DNA from: JAJYSO01 sp964579505
GTDB taxonomy: Bacteria; Bacteroidota; Bacteroidia; Flavobacteriales; Flavobacteriaceae
NCBI GenBank assembly: GCA_964579505.1
Contig: CAZOGC010000005.1
Span: 1 to 64,000, forward strand
Direction of reading: 5' to 3'
Length of the DNA: 64,000 nucleotides
The notes beneath the pieces were generated by a model, which was given only the letters and a program-made list of their open reading frames with translations, was not told the DNA's origin and ran no database searches. The position numbers were made by a program, and so were the translations under genes. Positions 17,602 through 25,878 of the stretch are shown piece by piece; position 1 is the stretch's first letter; each line of letters starts with the position of its first letter.

Positions 17602-19494
17602 TTACTTATCTCCATTTTTTTTCATCCACAATTTTTTTCCTCTGAGAAGAATAGAAAGGTTTTTGTTTTTTACAGATATTTCAGGGTCTTTTTCTAAGTC
17701 TTCATCCATTTTTTCTTTGTAGCTACTAATAATATCTTGATAGCCCAACACGCCTATTATCTGATTTTTACCGTCTTTTCCCTCCACTACCGGCAACACA
17801 TCAATATCTTCTGTTGCCATTAGTTCTACTGCCGTTCGAAGGCTATCAAATTTAGAAACAAAGATATCTTCGCGTTTCACTAAAGGCTCAATCGTGCTCT
17901 CTAAATCTCGGTTTTCTAAGAATAAGCTGGAAGAACTCAAAATTCCTACATATTCTCCATCTTCTTTCGATACCACAAAATAATTGCTTTTATATTTTTT
18001 ATGGCGATACAACCACTCTCTAACTTCGCCTATTGTATTTTCTTCACTAATGGCAAATCCTTCTGATTTAACAAAATGCCCTACCCGTACATTATTTAAT
18101 GGGTCTGATTCATACGAATCCGGAACACGCACCCCTCGCCGAGCAATTTTTTCAGTCATAATAGTGCTTTTCATCAAGAAGAACGACACAAAATAGGCTG
18201 CAAAACAAGCCGCCAAAAGCGGCAGTAAAGCATTTGCTTGACCGGTGGTTTCTACCGCAAAAATAATAGACGTCAGCACGGCTCTAGAAGCGCCCGAAAA
18301 CATAGCCGCCATACCTAACAGTGCCGCCATTTGTATAGATACATCTACACTTGGAAACAAGTATTGCAGTAACAAACCTATCAAACTTCCTGTAGCACCA
18401 CCAATAATAAACAATGGAGCCAGTGTACCTCCGGCTGTTCCGCTAGCCAAAGAGATTGACCACGATAAGAATTTTAGTATACACAAGCCGAAAATTATAT
18501 TTATGGGTAAACTACCCTTCAAAAGGTCGGTAATATTTCCATAGCCCACCCCTAGTGTTTGAGGAGAAAAATAACCTATAATTCCTACAACCACTCCACC
18601 AACAGCCGGGTACCATATAAAGTTAATAGGGATTTTTTTATACCAATCTTCAGCAATATATACAAACTTAGAAACCCCTACCGAGCACACGCCTACAATT
18701 ACCCCCAAAAGGCTGTACAAGAACAGCGCCTGATAACTCGGAATCGCTAAAAAGTCCATTTTAAAGAAAGGCTCTGCTCCAAAAAACACTTGGTGTCCGG
18801 CTGCTGCTGTAACACAAGCCATAGACACCGGAATAATGGAGCGGGGCGAAAACTCAAACAAGAGTAATTCTATTGCTAAGAAAATAGAGGCAATCGGCGT
18901 CCCAAAAATAGCGGCCATACCGGCAGCTGCTCCAGCAGCTAACAGTATTTTTCGTTCATTTGCCGAGACTTTTGTCAGCTGTCCAATAGTAGAGCCCAGC
19001 GCGCCACCGGTAGAGATTGCCGGTCCTTCAGCCCCAAAGGGACCACCAGAACCAATAGCAAAAGCAGAAGCAATAGGCTTTAGGTAAGTTACAATAGGAT
19101 CCATTTTACTTTTATTTAGTAAAACTTGTTCCATCGCCTCCGGGATTCCGTGTCCTTGAATATCTTTCGTGCCAAAATAAATAAACAACCCCACTATCAA
19201 CCCGCCAATAGTAGGTATCAAAATAACCCATAGTCCCAATGCATTACCCGCCGGAGACATATCTTTAGTCGATAACACCCCATAAAAAGCCAAATCTGAA
19301 ATGATAAAAATTAGCTTCATTAACAAATACGCAATCACGCTAATGACGGCCGACATTAAGATAGAGATTATCGTGATGTAAAGGATGCGTTTTTTAGAAT
19401 GCCTGTTTTCGTTACCTGATTTTCCTTGAAGACGAAGATTCTCATCTAAATTAACAGAAATGGGAATTGATTGTTTTGATTTACCTAACTTCAT
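17602..19494 (-). CDS. ClC chloride channel/antiporter with C-terminal CBS pair
   Basis: This 630-residue protein carries the ClC signature set: GHGIPEA (114-120), GSGGPFGAEGP (148-158, with Glu156 at the gating position) and later the SASGTAGGTLAPLF-like ion pathway segment. The conserved external Glu argues for a chloride/proton antiporter or channel and against the fluoride-specific group, where the site differs. Two CBS domains at about 475-600 should bind a nucleotide and regulate it. A soluble N-terminal leader of about 35 residues precedes the first helix. Confidence 0.92.
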   Translation of the reverse strand: MKLGKSKQSIPISVNLDENLRLQGKSGNENRHSKKRILYITIISILMSAVISVIAYLLMKLIFIISDLAFYGVLSTKDMSPAGNALGLWVILIPTIGGLIVGLFIYFGTKDIQGHGIPEAMEQVLLNKSKMDPIVTYLKPIASAFAIGSGGPFGAEGPAISTGGALGSTIGQLTKVSANERKILLAAGAAAGMAAIFGTPIASIFLAIELLLFEFSPRSIIPVSMACVTAAAGHQVFFGAEPFFKMDFLAIPSYQALFLYSLLGVIVGVCSVGVSKFVYIAEDWYKKIPINFIWYPAVGGVVVGIIGYFSPQTLGVGYGNITDLLKGSLPINIIFGLCILKFLSWSISLASGTAGGTLAPLFIIGGATGSLIGLLLQYLFPSVDVSIQMAALLGMAAMFSGASRAVLTSIIFAVETTGQANALLPLLAACFAAYFVSFFLMKSTIMTEKIARRGVRVPDSYESDPLNNVRVGHFVKSEGFAISEENTIGEVREWLYRHKKYKSNYFVVSKEDGEYVGILSSSSLFLENRDLESTIEPLVKREDIFVSKFDSLRTAVELMATEDIDVLPVVEGKDGKNQIIGVLGYQDIISSYKEKMDEDLEKDPEISVKNKNLSILLRGKKLWMKKNGDK

Positions 19495-19563
19495 TCACGT
19501 TTGTTTTTTTAAGAATGTCTTGATTACTTAAAATGGTATCACCTTCATTTTTTATACCCATAG

Positions 19564-19571
19564 CAAAGTTA
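19564..19571 (-). promoter_or_regulatory. Candidate -7 box for the ClC gene
   Basis: The minus strand reads TAACTTTG, matching TAnnTTTG, 70 bases before the ClC start. No TTG box at the right distance. Confidence 0.35.
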
Positions 19572-19725
19572 ACAAAACGAAAAATAGAAATGCTATTATT
19601 ATATCGTTAAATGTAGGAATTATTATAATACATCAATTATTCATCACTGTATATTAAATAATAATTTGCCAAAATCATACAATATATATAATTTACAGCT
19701 ATTTTTTAACTTTGTTTAGCGCACA

Positions 19726-20202
19726 CTATGACTCCCAAAACTTATCTTCCCAATGGTCGTCAGATAGTTTTATTTCATCGTGTTGTTTCTTTATTCTCTG
19801 TAGTTGCTCAGCAGTGGCTTTTGCCTCTATTTCTTTGAGTAGTACACGTTCTTCAAATCGGATGTAGCTTCCTATTTCTTCTTCTATTCTATTCAAAGAC
19901 CGGTATACGTTTTTAGTGTCTTTAAACAATCGCTCTAAGCGACGGTGATTGGCTAAAACCCTTCTTACCCGAAAGTTATCTAGCCCTATAATTGGAAAGA
20001 TATAATTTTTTTCAATCTCTATGTGGTGTTTTAGGTACCGATCCCAAAACCAATCTGCATACGCTTTCATGCGTTTTGTTTCAATCCCATTGCGTAATCC
20101 TTCAGCTATTTTCCATCCAAAATACAAAGCGTCGTAATGTTCTTCGCTAACTGATTCAAGCACTTTCGGACGTTTTGCAGGATCTTTCATAAGAGAAAAC
20201 AA
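19726..20202 (-). CDS. Hemerythrin-like domain protein
   Basis: This 158-residue helical protein carries the ligand pattern of hemerythrin-like domains: His22, the HxxxE of His60/Glu64, His86 in LANHRRLERLF, and the helix IRFEERVLL. In the usual family motif the last helix begins with a His that here is Tyr113 (GSYIRFEER), so the di-iron site may be altered. Likely roles are iron or oxygen/NO sensing or handling in the cytoplasm. It stands alone between ClC and the divergent ffh. Confidence 0.78.
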   Translation of the reverse strand: MFSLMKDPAKRPKVLESVSEEHYDALYFGWKIAEGLRNGIETKRMKAYADWFWDRYLKHHIEIEKNYIFPIIGLDNFRVRRVLANHRRLERLFKDTKNVYRSLNRIEEEIGSYIRFEERVLLKEIEAKATAEQLQRIKKQHDEIKLSDDHWEDKFWES

Positions 20203-20311
20203 ATTATTTACTACAAGGATATAAAAAAATCGTTAAAAATCGGTTATAAAATCCCTTTTCTTTCTCGGCATGTTTTCGCTTTACTAGCTTCATTCTTAAA
20301 ACTCAAATCCT

Positions 20312-20319
20312 TAACTTTG
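20312..20319 (+). promoter_or_regulatory. Candidate -7 box of ffh
   Basis: TAACTTTG fits TAnnTTTG and lies 35 bases before the ffh ATG. No clear TTG element upstream. Confidence 0.5.
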
Positions 20320-20346
20320 CAACTTTCATAAAAACACGTATAAATC

Positions 20347-21675
20347 ATGTTCGATAGTTTATCTGATAAGTTAGAAAACGCACTCCACGTCTTAAAAGGG
20401 CATGGGCAGATTACTGAGGTTAACGTAGCCGAAACGTTAAAAGAAGTTAGACGCGCCTTAGTTGATGCCGATGTAAACTACAAAACCGCCAAAAATTTTA
20501 CCAAAACCGTAAAAGCTAAAGCGCTGGGACAAAATGTGCTCAAAACATTGAAACCAGGGGAGTTGATGGTAAAAATCGTGAAAGACGAACTGACCGAACT
20601 GATGGGTGGCGAAACCGCCGGAATTGATCTTTCAGGAGCACCCAGCATTATTTTAATGTCCGGATTACAAGGTAGTGGTAAAACCACCTTCTCCGGTAAA
20701 CTGGCACAATATCTCAAAAACAAAAAAACGAAAAACCCGCTTTTAGTGGCATGTGATGTGTACCGCCCCGCTGCTATTGATCAGTTAGAAGTGGTTGGAG
20801 AACAAATCGGCGTTGAGGTTTATAGCAACCGCGAGAGTCAGGATCCGGTAAAAATTTCAAAAGACGCTATTGCTCATGCCAAACAAAATGGCAATAATGT
20901 AGTGATTATTGATACCGCCGGTCGTTTAGCCATAGACCAACAAATGATGGATGAGATAGCTAATATTCACAAGGCTATCAATCCGCAAGAAACCTTGTTT
21001 GTGGTTGACTCTATGACTGGGCAAGATGCCGTAAATACCGCTAAAGCTTTTAATGATATTCTAAATTTTGACGGAGTAGTTCTTACCAAACTTGATGGCG
21101 ATACCCGTGGTGGGGCTGCACTCTCTATCAAATCTGTTGTAAACAAGCCTATTAAATTTATCGGTACCGGTGAAAAAATGGACGCCTTAGACGTCTTTCA
21201 CCCAGACCGTATGGCCGATCGTATCTTAGGAATGGGTGACGTAGTTTCTTTGGTAGAACGCGCCCAAGAACAATACGATGAAAAAGAGGCTCGAAAAATT
21301 CAGAAAAAAATTGCCAAAAATCAATTTGGCTTTGACGACTTCTTAAAACAAATCCAACAAGTCAAAAAAATGGGAAACATGAAAGACTTAGTGGGGATGA
21401 TTCCCGGAGCGGGAAAAATGTTAAAAGATGTCGATATAGACGATGATGCTTTTAAAGGCATTGAAGCCATTATTCATTCTATGACCCCTGAAGAACGTAG
21501 CAAACCACATATCATCAATTCTAGTCGAAAAAAGCGCATCAGTAAAGGAGCCGGCACCACCGTACAAGAGGTTAATCAATTACTTAAACAATTTCAACAA
21601 ATGAGTAAAATGATGAAAATGATGCAGGGAGGCGGGCGCAAAAAAATGATGCAGATGATGCGAGGGATGAACTAA
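20347..21675 (+). CDS. ffh: Signal recognition particle protein Ffh
   Basis: This 442-residue protein has the N domain, the SRP GTPase G domain with GLQGSGKTT near residue 104, DVYRPAA, DTAGR and TKLDGDTRGG, and a methionine-rich M domain at the C-terminus ending in MMKMMQGGGRKKMMQMMRG. It binds signal sequences and 4.5S RNA to target membrane proteins to FtsY. Length is normal. It is followed by folD after 42 bases. Confidence 0.97.
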   Translation: MFDSLSDKLENALHVLKGHGQITEVNVAETLKEVRRALVDADVNYKTAKNFTKTVKAKALGQNVLKTLKPGELMVKIVKDELTELMGGETAGIDLSGAPSIILMSGLQGSGKTTFSGKLAQYLKNKKTKNPLLVACDVYRPAAIDQLEVVGEQIGVEVYSNRESQDPVKISKDAIAHAKQNGNNVVIIDTAGRLAIDQQMMDEIANIHKAINPQETLFVVDSMTGQDAVNTAKAFNDILNFDGVVLTKLDGDTRGGAALSIKSVVNKPIKFIGTGEKMDALDVFHPDRMADRILGMGDVVSLVERAQEQYDEKEARKIQKKIAKNQFGFDDFLKQIQQVKKMGNMKDLVGMIPGAGKMLKDVDIDDDAFKGIEAIIHSMTPEERSKPHIINSSRKKRISKGAGTTVQEVNQLLKQFQQMSKMMKMMQGGGRKKMMQMMRGMN

Positions 21676-21717
21676 CTTCTCGCATAAAAAGAATTCGCTA
21701 ATATTATACTCCATTTC

Positions 21718-22605
21718 ATGATTATTTTAGACGGAAGACAAACCAGCAAGGCCATTAAAGAAGAAATTACCCATGAGGTTTCTGCCATAGCTGCTCGTAA
21801 TGAAAAAATTCCGCATTTAGCAGCAATCATTGTCGGAAATGACCCGGCAAGCCATACCTACGTAAGCAGCAAAGACAGGGCTTGTAAGAAAGTGGGCTTT
21901 GACTCTACCATTATCAACCTTCCCGAATCTACCACTGAAGATGAACTCATTGCGCAAGTCAAAAAACTAAACAACGATGAGGCTATTGACGGGTTTATTG
22001 TACAATTACCTCTTCCGCCACAAATTGACGAACAAAAAGTTTTAATGACCATTCATCCGGATAAAGATGTAGATGGATTTCATCCTACTAATTTTGGAAA
22101 AATGGCCTTAGACATGCCTTCTTTTATTCCGGCTACTCCTTTTGGTATAATGGAACTACTTAAACGTTATGACGTTTCAACAAAAGGAAAAAACACGGTA
22201 GTAATTGGCAGAAGCCACATAGTGGGTCGCCCTATTAGTATCTTGATGAGCCAGAAAGGAAACCCGGGCAATGCCACAGTTACCATTACGCATCGACACA
22301 CGCAAAACCTAAGAGAAATAACCCAAAAAGCAGATATCATTATTGCAGCTATTGGTTCTCCCAATTTTTTAACCGCTGATATGGTAAAAGAAGGGGTTGT
22401 TATTATTGACGTGGGCATTAACCGTGTAGAAGACGCTAACGCTAAACGCGGCTATGTGTTAAAAGGCGATGTAGATTTTGAACATGTAAAAGAAAAAGCC
22501 TCTTTTATAACACCGGTTCCTGGAGGAGTTGGCCCTATGACAGTCACTATGCTACTAAAAAATACATTGTTAGCCCGTAAGCGTCATGCTGCTAAAAAGA
22601 ATTAA
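21718..22605 (+). CDS. folD: FolD: methylene-tetrahydrofolate dehydrogenase/cyclohydrolase
   Basis: This 295-residue protein has YVSSKDRACKKVGF with the catalytic Lys, GFIVQLPLP, the Rossmann motif VIGRSHIVGRP and the C-terminal signature PVPGGVGPMTVTMLL. It interconverts 5,10-methylene- and 10-formyl-tetrahydrofolate in the cytoplasm using NADP. Full length. It is in the same direction as ffh and the next small gene, probably one transcript. Confidence 0.96.
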   Translation: MIILDGRQTSKAIKEEITHEVSAIAARNEKIPHLAAIIVGNDPASHTYVSSKDRACKKVGFDSTIINLPESTTEDELIAQVKKLNNDEAIDGFIVQLPLPPQIDEQKVLMTIHPDKDVDGFHPTNFGKMALDMPSFIPATPFGIMELLKRYDVSTKGKNTVVIGRSHIVGRPISILMSQKGNPGNATVTITHRHTQNLREITQKADIIIAAIGSPNFLTADMVKEGVVIIDVGINRVEDANAKRGYVLKGDVDFEHVKEKASFITPVPGGVGPMTVTMLLKNTLLARKRHAAKKN

Positions 22606-22622
22606 TTGAGCTATAACTTTTA

Positions 22623-22862
22623 ATGGAGCGCACGATAAAATTTATATGGGATTATTATGGAAAACCTGCCGGTAAAACAGCCGAACACCATAAAATACAT
22701 TTACAAGAATTTGTAGAACAACGCCAGTTAAAAGATTGTCAAACCGGATTTGAAATTATTGACGAAAATCGTGCTATTACATTTATGTGCTTACCCGAAA
22801 AAGAAGCACTTAACCTAAAAGACATTTTACGACCGGAACGAGCAGTAGTTGTAAATAATTAA
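22623..22862 (+). CDS. Small conserved-looking protein of unknown function
   Basis: This 79-residue acidic-basic mixed protein (MERTIKFIWDYYGKPA...) has no signal peptide or membrane segment and one cysteine in LKDCQTG. It contains three His near the N-terminus (TAEHHKIHLQEF). It starts 17 bases after folD, in-frame with coding character like its neighbours, so I believe it is real. I do not recognise the family. Its layout suggests a small alpha/beta fold. Confidence 0.6.
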   Translation: MERTIKFIWDYYGKPAGKTAEHHKIHLQEFVEQRQLKDCQTGFEIIDENRAITFMCLPEKEALNLKDILRPERAVVVNN

Positions 22863-22916
22863 ATTAAAAAATAATCGTTAAGTAACGGGAAGGGGGCACA
22901 AAAATCATACACAATT

Positions 22917-23582
22917 ATGAAACTTCCCATCAGTATAATAGAGAAGGATATTGCACAATTTATAAGTGAAGACAAAAAACTGTGTATTACCTCCTCTTTT
23001 CAAACACACAGTTTACCTTTATTACATATAATTTCAAGAATAGCACCTTCTATTCCGGTACTTTTTATTGATACCGGATATCATTTCCCGGAGACTTATC
23101 AGTTTAGAGATCAAATTGCCAGAAAGTGGAACTTAAACCTAGTAGTGGTTTCTTCTTCCACCCCAAAAAGTCAGCAATTAGATAGCCACGGGCGTTTTCT
23201 TTACACTACCAGCCCAGATTATTGCTGTTATATAAATAAGGTACTCCCGCTTCAAAAAGCATTAAAAAATTATGATGTTTGGATTGCCGGTTTACGAAAA
23301 GAACAAACCGCTTTTCGCAAAGACCTTCACAAAATTCAACTTCAACAAAATGGCCAACTAAAATACCATCCTATATTGGCGTGGGATTCAAAAATGATTC
23401 ATCAATATCGGCAAGAACATCAACTCCCGGAACATCCTCTAGAGGCTAAAGGGTATTTCAGCATTGGTTGCATGCCGTGCACAACCCCACCACTCAACTT
23501 AACCGACACCAATCGTAATGGGCGTTGGTATGGTCGTAATAAAACAGAATGTGGTATTCATCTAACAACCCAGAAAAAATGA
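22917..23582 (+). CDS. cysH: Iron-sulfur phosphoadenylyl/adenylyl sulfate reductase
   Basis: This 221-residue protein has the PAPS-reductase fold: FIDTGYHFPET, the LRKEQTAFR segment, and the cysteine pattern CC (YCCYINKV) plus CMPC (IGCMPCT), which together bind a 4Fe-4S cluster in the APS-type reductases. The C-terminal ECGIHL carries the catalytic Cys. It reduces (P)APS to sulfite for cysteine synthesis; the cluster cysteines favour APS as substrate. No other sulfate assimilation gene lies beside it. Its stop overlaps the start of the next gene (ATGA). Confidence 0.9.
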   Translation: MKLPISIIEKDIAQFISEDKKLCITSSFQTHSLPLLHIISRIAPSIPVLFIDTGYHFPETYQFRDQIARKWNLNLVVVSSSTPKSQQLDSHGRFLYTTSPDYCCYINKVLPLQKALKNYDVWIAGLRKEQTAFRKDLHKIQLQQNGQLKYHPILAWDSKMIHQYRQEHQLPEHPLEAKGYFSIGCMPCTTPPLNLTDTNRNGRWYGRNKTECGIHLTTQKK

Positions 23583-24499
23583 ATGTATTAGTTACCGGCG
23601 GATGTGGATATATTGGCTACAGCCTGATTCACGCCCTTGAAAAAAGAAGCAATATTAAAGAAATTGTAGTTTTTGACAATTTATATAAAAAGAACATCAA
23701 CTTTTTTACGATTGGTGCTAATCTTAAGAAAACAAAATTTGTAAAAGGAGATTTGCTCAATAAATTTGACCTAGAAAAGGTAATTAAAGACAAAGACATT
23801 ATCTTTCACTTAGCCGGACACGTAGATCAACCTTTTAGTTACAAAGACAATTTTAGATACGAACAAATCAATCAGTACGGAACGGTTGTTTTATATGATT
23901 TGTTAAGAGAATATCCGGCTAAAAAAGTGGTTTTTATGAGTAGCGCCGCGGTGTATGGTTTCCACAATATTTTAAATGAAAAGCAGCTACCTCAACCCGC
24001 TAATTATTACGGTATTTCTAAGTTTGAAGCTGAAAAATACATGCAATTATTACGCGATAAAAGCGAGGTGTATATCTTGCGATCCGGCAATGTTTTTGGA
24101 TACAACCCACAAGTAAGAACCGATAGCGTTATTAACAAGTTTTTCTTTGAAGCCCTTGTGTATAATAAGATTTTTATTTTTGGAAAAGGAGATCAAAAAC
24201 GCCCTTTTATTTACCTTCCGGCGTTAGTTGACAAAATACAGGACATCACTTTTTCAGCACCTGCAGGCATCTATAATTTAGCGCAGGGACATTCTACTCC
24301 AAATGAATTACTCAATTTACTATTACAAAAAATACCCGAATTAGAATTTGCTTACGTAGATGCCGGTAAAGAACATCACAGCCTTACTATGCAATCAGAA
24401 AAAGTGATTTTCAAAAATTCTTTTAAAGTTTCTTTTCATCAGGCATTAGAAGAGTTTGCACAACAAATCAAATTACCACAACCGGCTATTGCTAAATAA
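23579..24499 (+). CDS. NAD-dependent epimerase/dehydratase (extended SDR)
   Basis: I place the start at 23579, where ATGA overlaps the cysH stop; the longer frame from 23549 would lie inside cysH. The 306-residue product opens with the Rossmann motif TGGCGYIG and has SSAAVYG and the catalytic YYGISK (YxxxK). This is the sugar-nucleotide epimerase group; substrate is unknown. Coupling to cysH is unusual and gives no obvious pathway. It overlaps the convergent rimO by 8 bases. Confidence 0.85.
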   Translation: MNVLVTGGCGYIGYSLIHALEKRSNIKEIVVFDNLYKKNINFFTIGANLKKTKFVKGDLLNKFDLEKVIKDKDIIFHLAGHVDQPFSYKDNFRYEQINQYGTVVLYDLLREYPAKKVVFMSSAAVYGFHNILNEKQLPQPANYYGISKFEAEKYMQLLRDKSEVYILRSGNVFGYNPQVRTDSVINKFFFEALVYNKIFIFGKGDQKRPFIYLPALVDKIQDITFSAPAGIYNLAQGHSTPNELLNLLLQKIPELEFAYVDAGKEHHSLTMQSEKVIFKNSFKVSFHQALEEFAQQIKLPQPAIAK

Positions 24500-25820
24500 C
24501 CTCTAAGGCCTCTGTCTTAACCGGTACGCCGTATAAATCAAAATCTGTAGCTTCTTCTATTTTGATTTGTGCAAAATCGCCTATTCGTAAAAAATGTTGA
24601 GAAGCATCAATCAGCACTTCATTGTCTACATCGGGTGAATCGAATTCCGTACGTCCTACAAAATAATTACCTTCTTTACGGTCTATAGCGCAGGTAAAGA
24701 CCTTTCCAACCTTTTCTTGGTTAAGCTCCCACGAAATTTGCCCTTGCAACTCCATAATTTCATTAGCCCGTGCTTGTTTTACTTCTTCGGCAATGGTGTC
24801 TTCTAACACCTCAAACGCGTGCGTATCTTCTTCGTGTGAATAGGTAAAAACACCCAACCGATCAAAGCGCATTTCGCGGACAAATTCTTTTAGTTCTTCA
24901 AATTTTTCTTCCGTTTCTCCCGGATATCCTACAATTAAGGAAGTGCGAATAGCTATACCCGGAACTGCGGCTCTAAATTGTTTAAGAAGTTTTACCGTTT
25001 TTTCATGATTTGTACCACGACGCATAGATTTTAGCAAATCATCGTCTATATGTTGCAGCGGAATGTCTAAGTACGTACAGATTTTGGGCTCGTTCTTCAT
25101 TACCTCAAGCACATCTAACGGAAAACCGGTAGGAAAAGCATAATGCAGGCGAATCCATGTTATGCCTTCAATCTTTACTAATTCTTGCAGCAACTCGGCC
25201 AGGTTTCTCTTTTTATACAGATCTAATCCATAAAATGTTAGATCTTGCGCAATAAGTATTAGCTCTTTCACTCCTTTAGTCGCCAATTTTTTGGCTTCTT
25301 CTATTAATTGCTCAATCGGAACAGATCTGTGTTTGCCACGCATAAGTGGTATGGCACAAAAAGAACACTTGCGGTTACACCCACGCGATATTTTTAGATA
25401 TGCATAATTTTTGGGGGTTGTGGTTAACCTATCGCCTATCAATTCATGTTTATAATCAGCCTCTAAGGCATGGAGTAGTGCCGGCAAATCAGTTGTGCCA
25501 AAATACTGATCTACATCTGGAATTTCCTTTTCTAAATCAGGCTTATAACGTTCTGACAAACAACCGGTAACAAATAGTTTATCAATTTGTCCTTCTTTTT
25601 TTTGCTGGGCAAAATCTAGAATCGTATTGATTGATTGTTCTTTGGCATTAGCAATAAACCCGCAGGTATTAATCACCACAATATTGCCATCTCCGTCGTG
25701 CTCTACTGCTTTGCCATTGGCTTTTAGTTGCCCCATCAGCACTTCAGAATCATATACATTTTTACTGCACCCTAAAGTAACTACATTAATTTTGTTCTTC
25801 TTCACCGATTTCGTCCGCAT
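24492..25820 (-). CDS. rimO: RimO, ribosomal protein S12 methylthiotransferase
   Basis: This 442-residue radical SAM enzyme has an N-terminal methylthiotransferase domain with three cysteines (VTLGCSKNVYDSE, NTCGFI, VTGCLSERY), the radical SAM motif GCNRKCSFCAIP, and a C-terminal TRAM domain (KVGKVFTCAIDRKEGNYF...). SKNVYDSE is typical of RimO rather than MiaB. It modifies Asp89 of ribosomal protein S12. It is 58 bases from the upstream unknown gene and may share its transcript. Confidence 0.93.
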   Translation of the reverse strand: MRTKSVKKNKINVVTLGCSKNVYDSEVLMGQLKANGKAVEHDGDGNIVVINTCGFIANAKEQSINTILDFAQQKKEGQIDKLFVTGCLSERYKPDLEKEIPDVDQYFGTTDLPALLHALEADYKHELIGDRLTTTPKNYAYLKISRGCNRKCSFCAIPLMRGKHRSVPIEQLIEEAKKLATKGVKELILIAQDLTFYGLDLYKKRNLAELLQELVKIEGITWIRLHYAFPTGFPLDVLEVMKNEPKICTYLDIPLQHIDDDLLKSMRRGTNHEKTVKLLKQFRAAVPGIAIRTSLIVGYPGETEEKFEELKEFVREMRFDRLGVFTYSHEEDTHAFEVLEDTIAEEVKQARANEIMELQGQISWELNQEKVGKVFTCAIDRKEGNYFVGRTEFDSPDVDNEVLIDASQHFLRIGDFAQIKIEEATDFDLYGVPVKTEALEVI

Positions 25821-25878
25821 AATCGCTCAAATTTTATTGAATTGCACAGTTCATGCCTGTCTTTATTTACAAAAGAAT

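Noticed and set aside
17602..19494. A fluoride-specific ClC of the CLC-F group
   Set aside because: The gating site keeps Glu156 in GAEGP, and the protein has CBS domains, as in chloride-type ClC.
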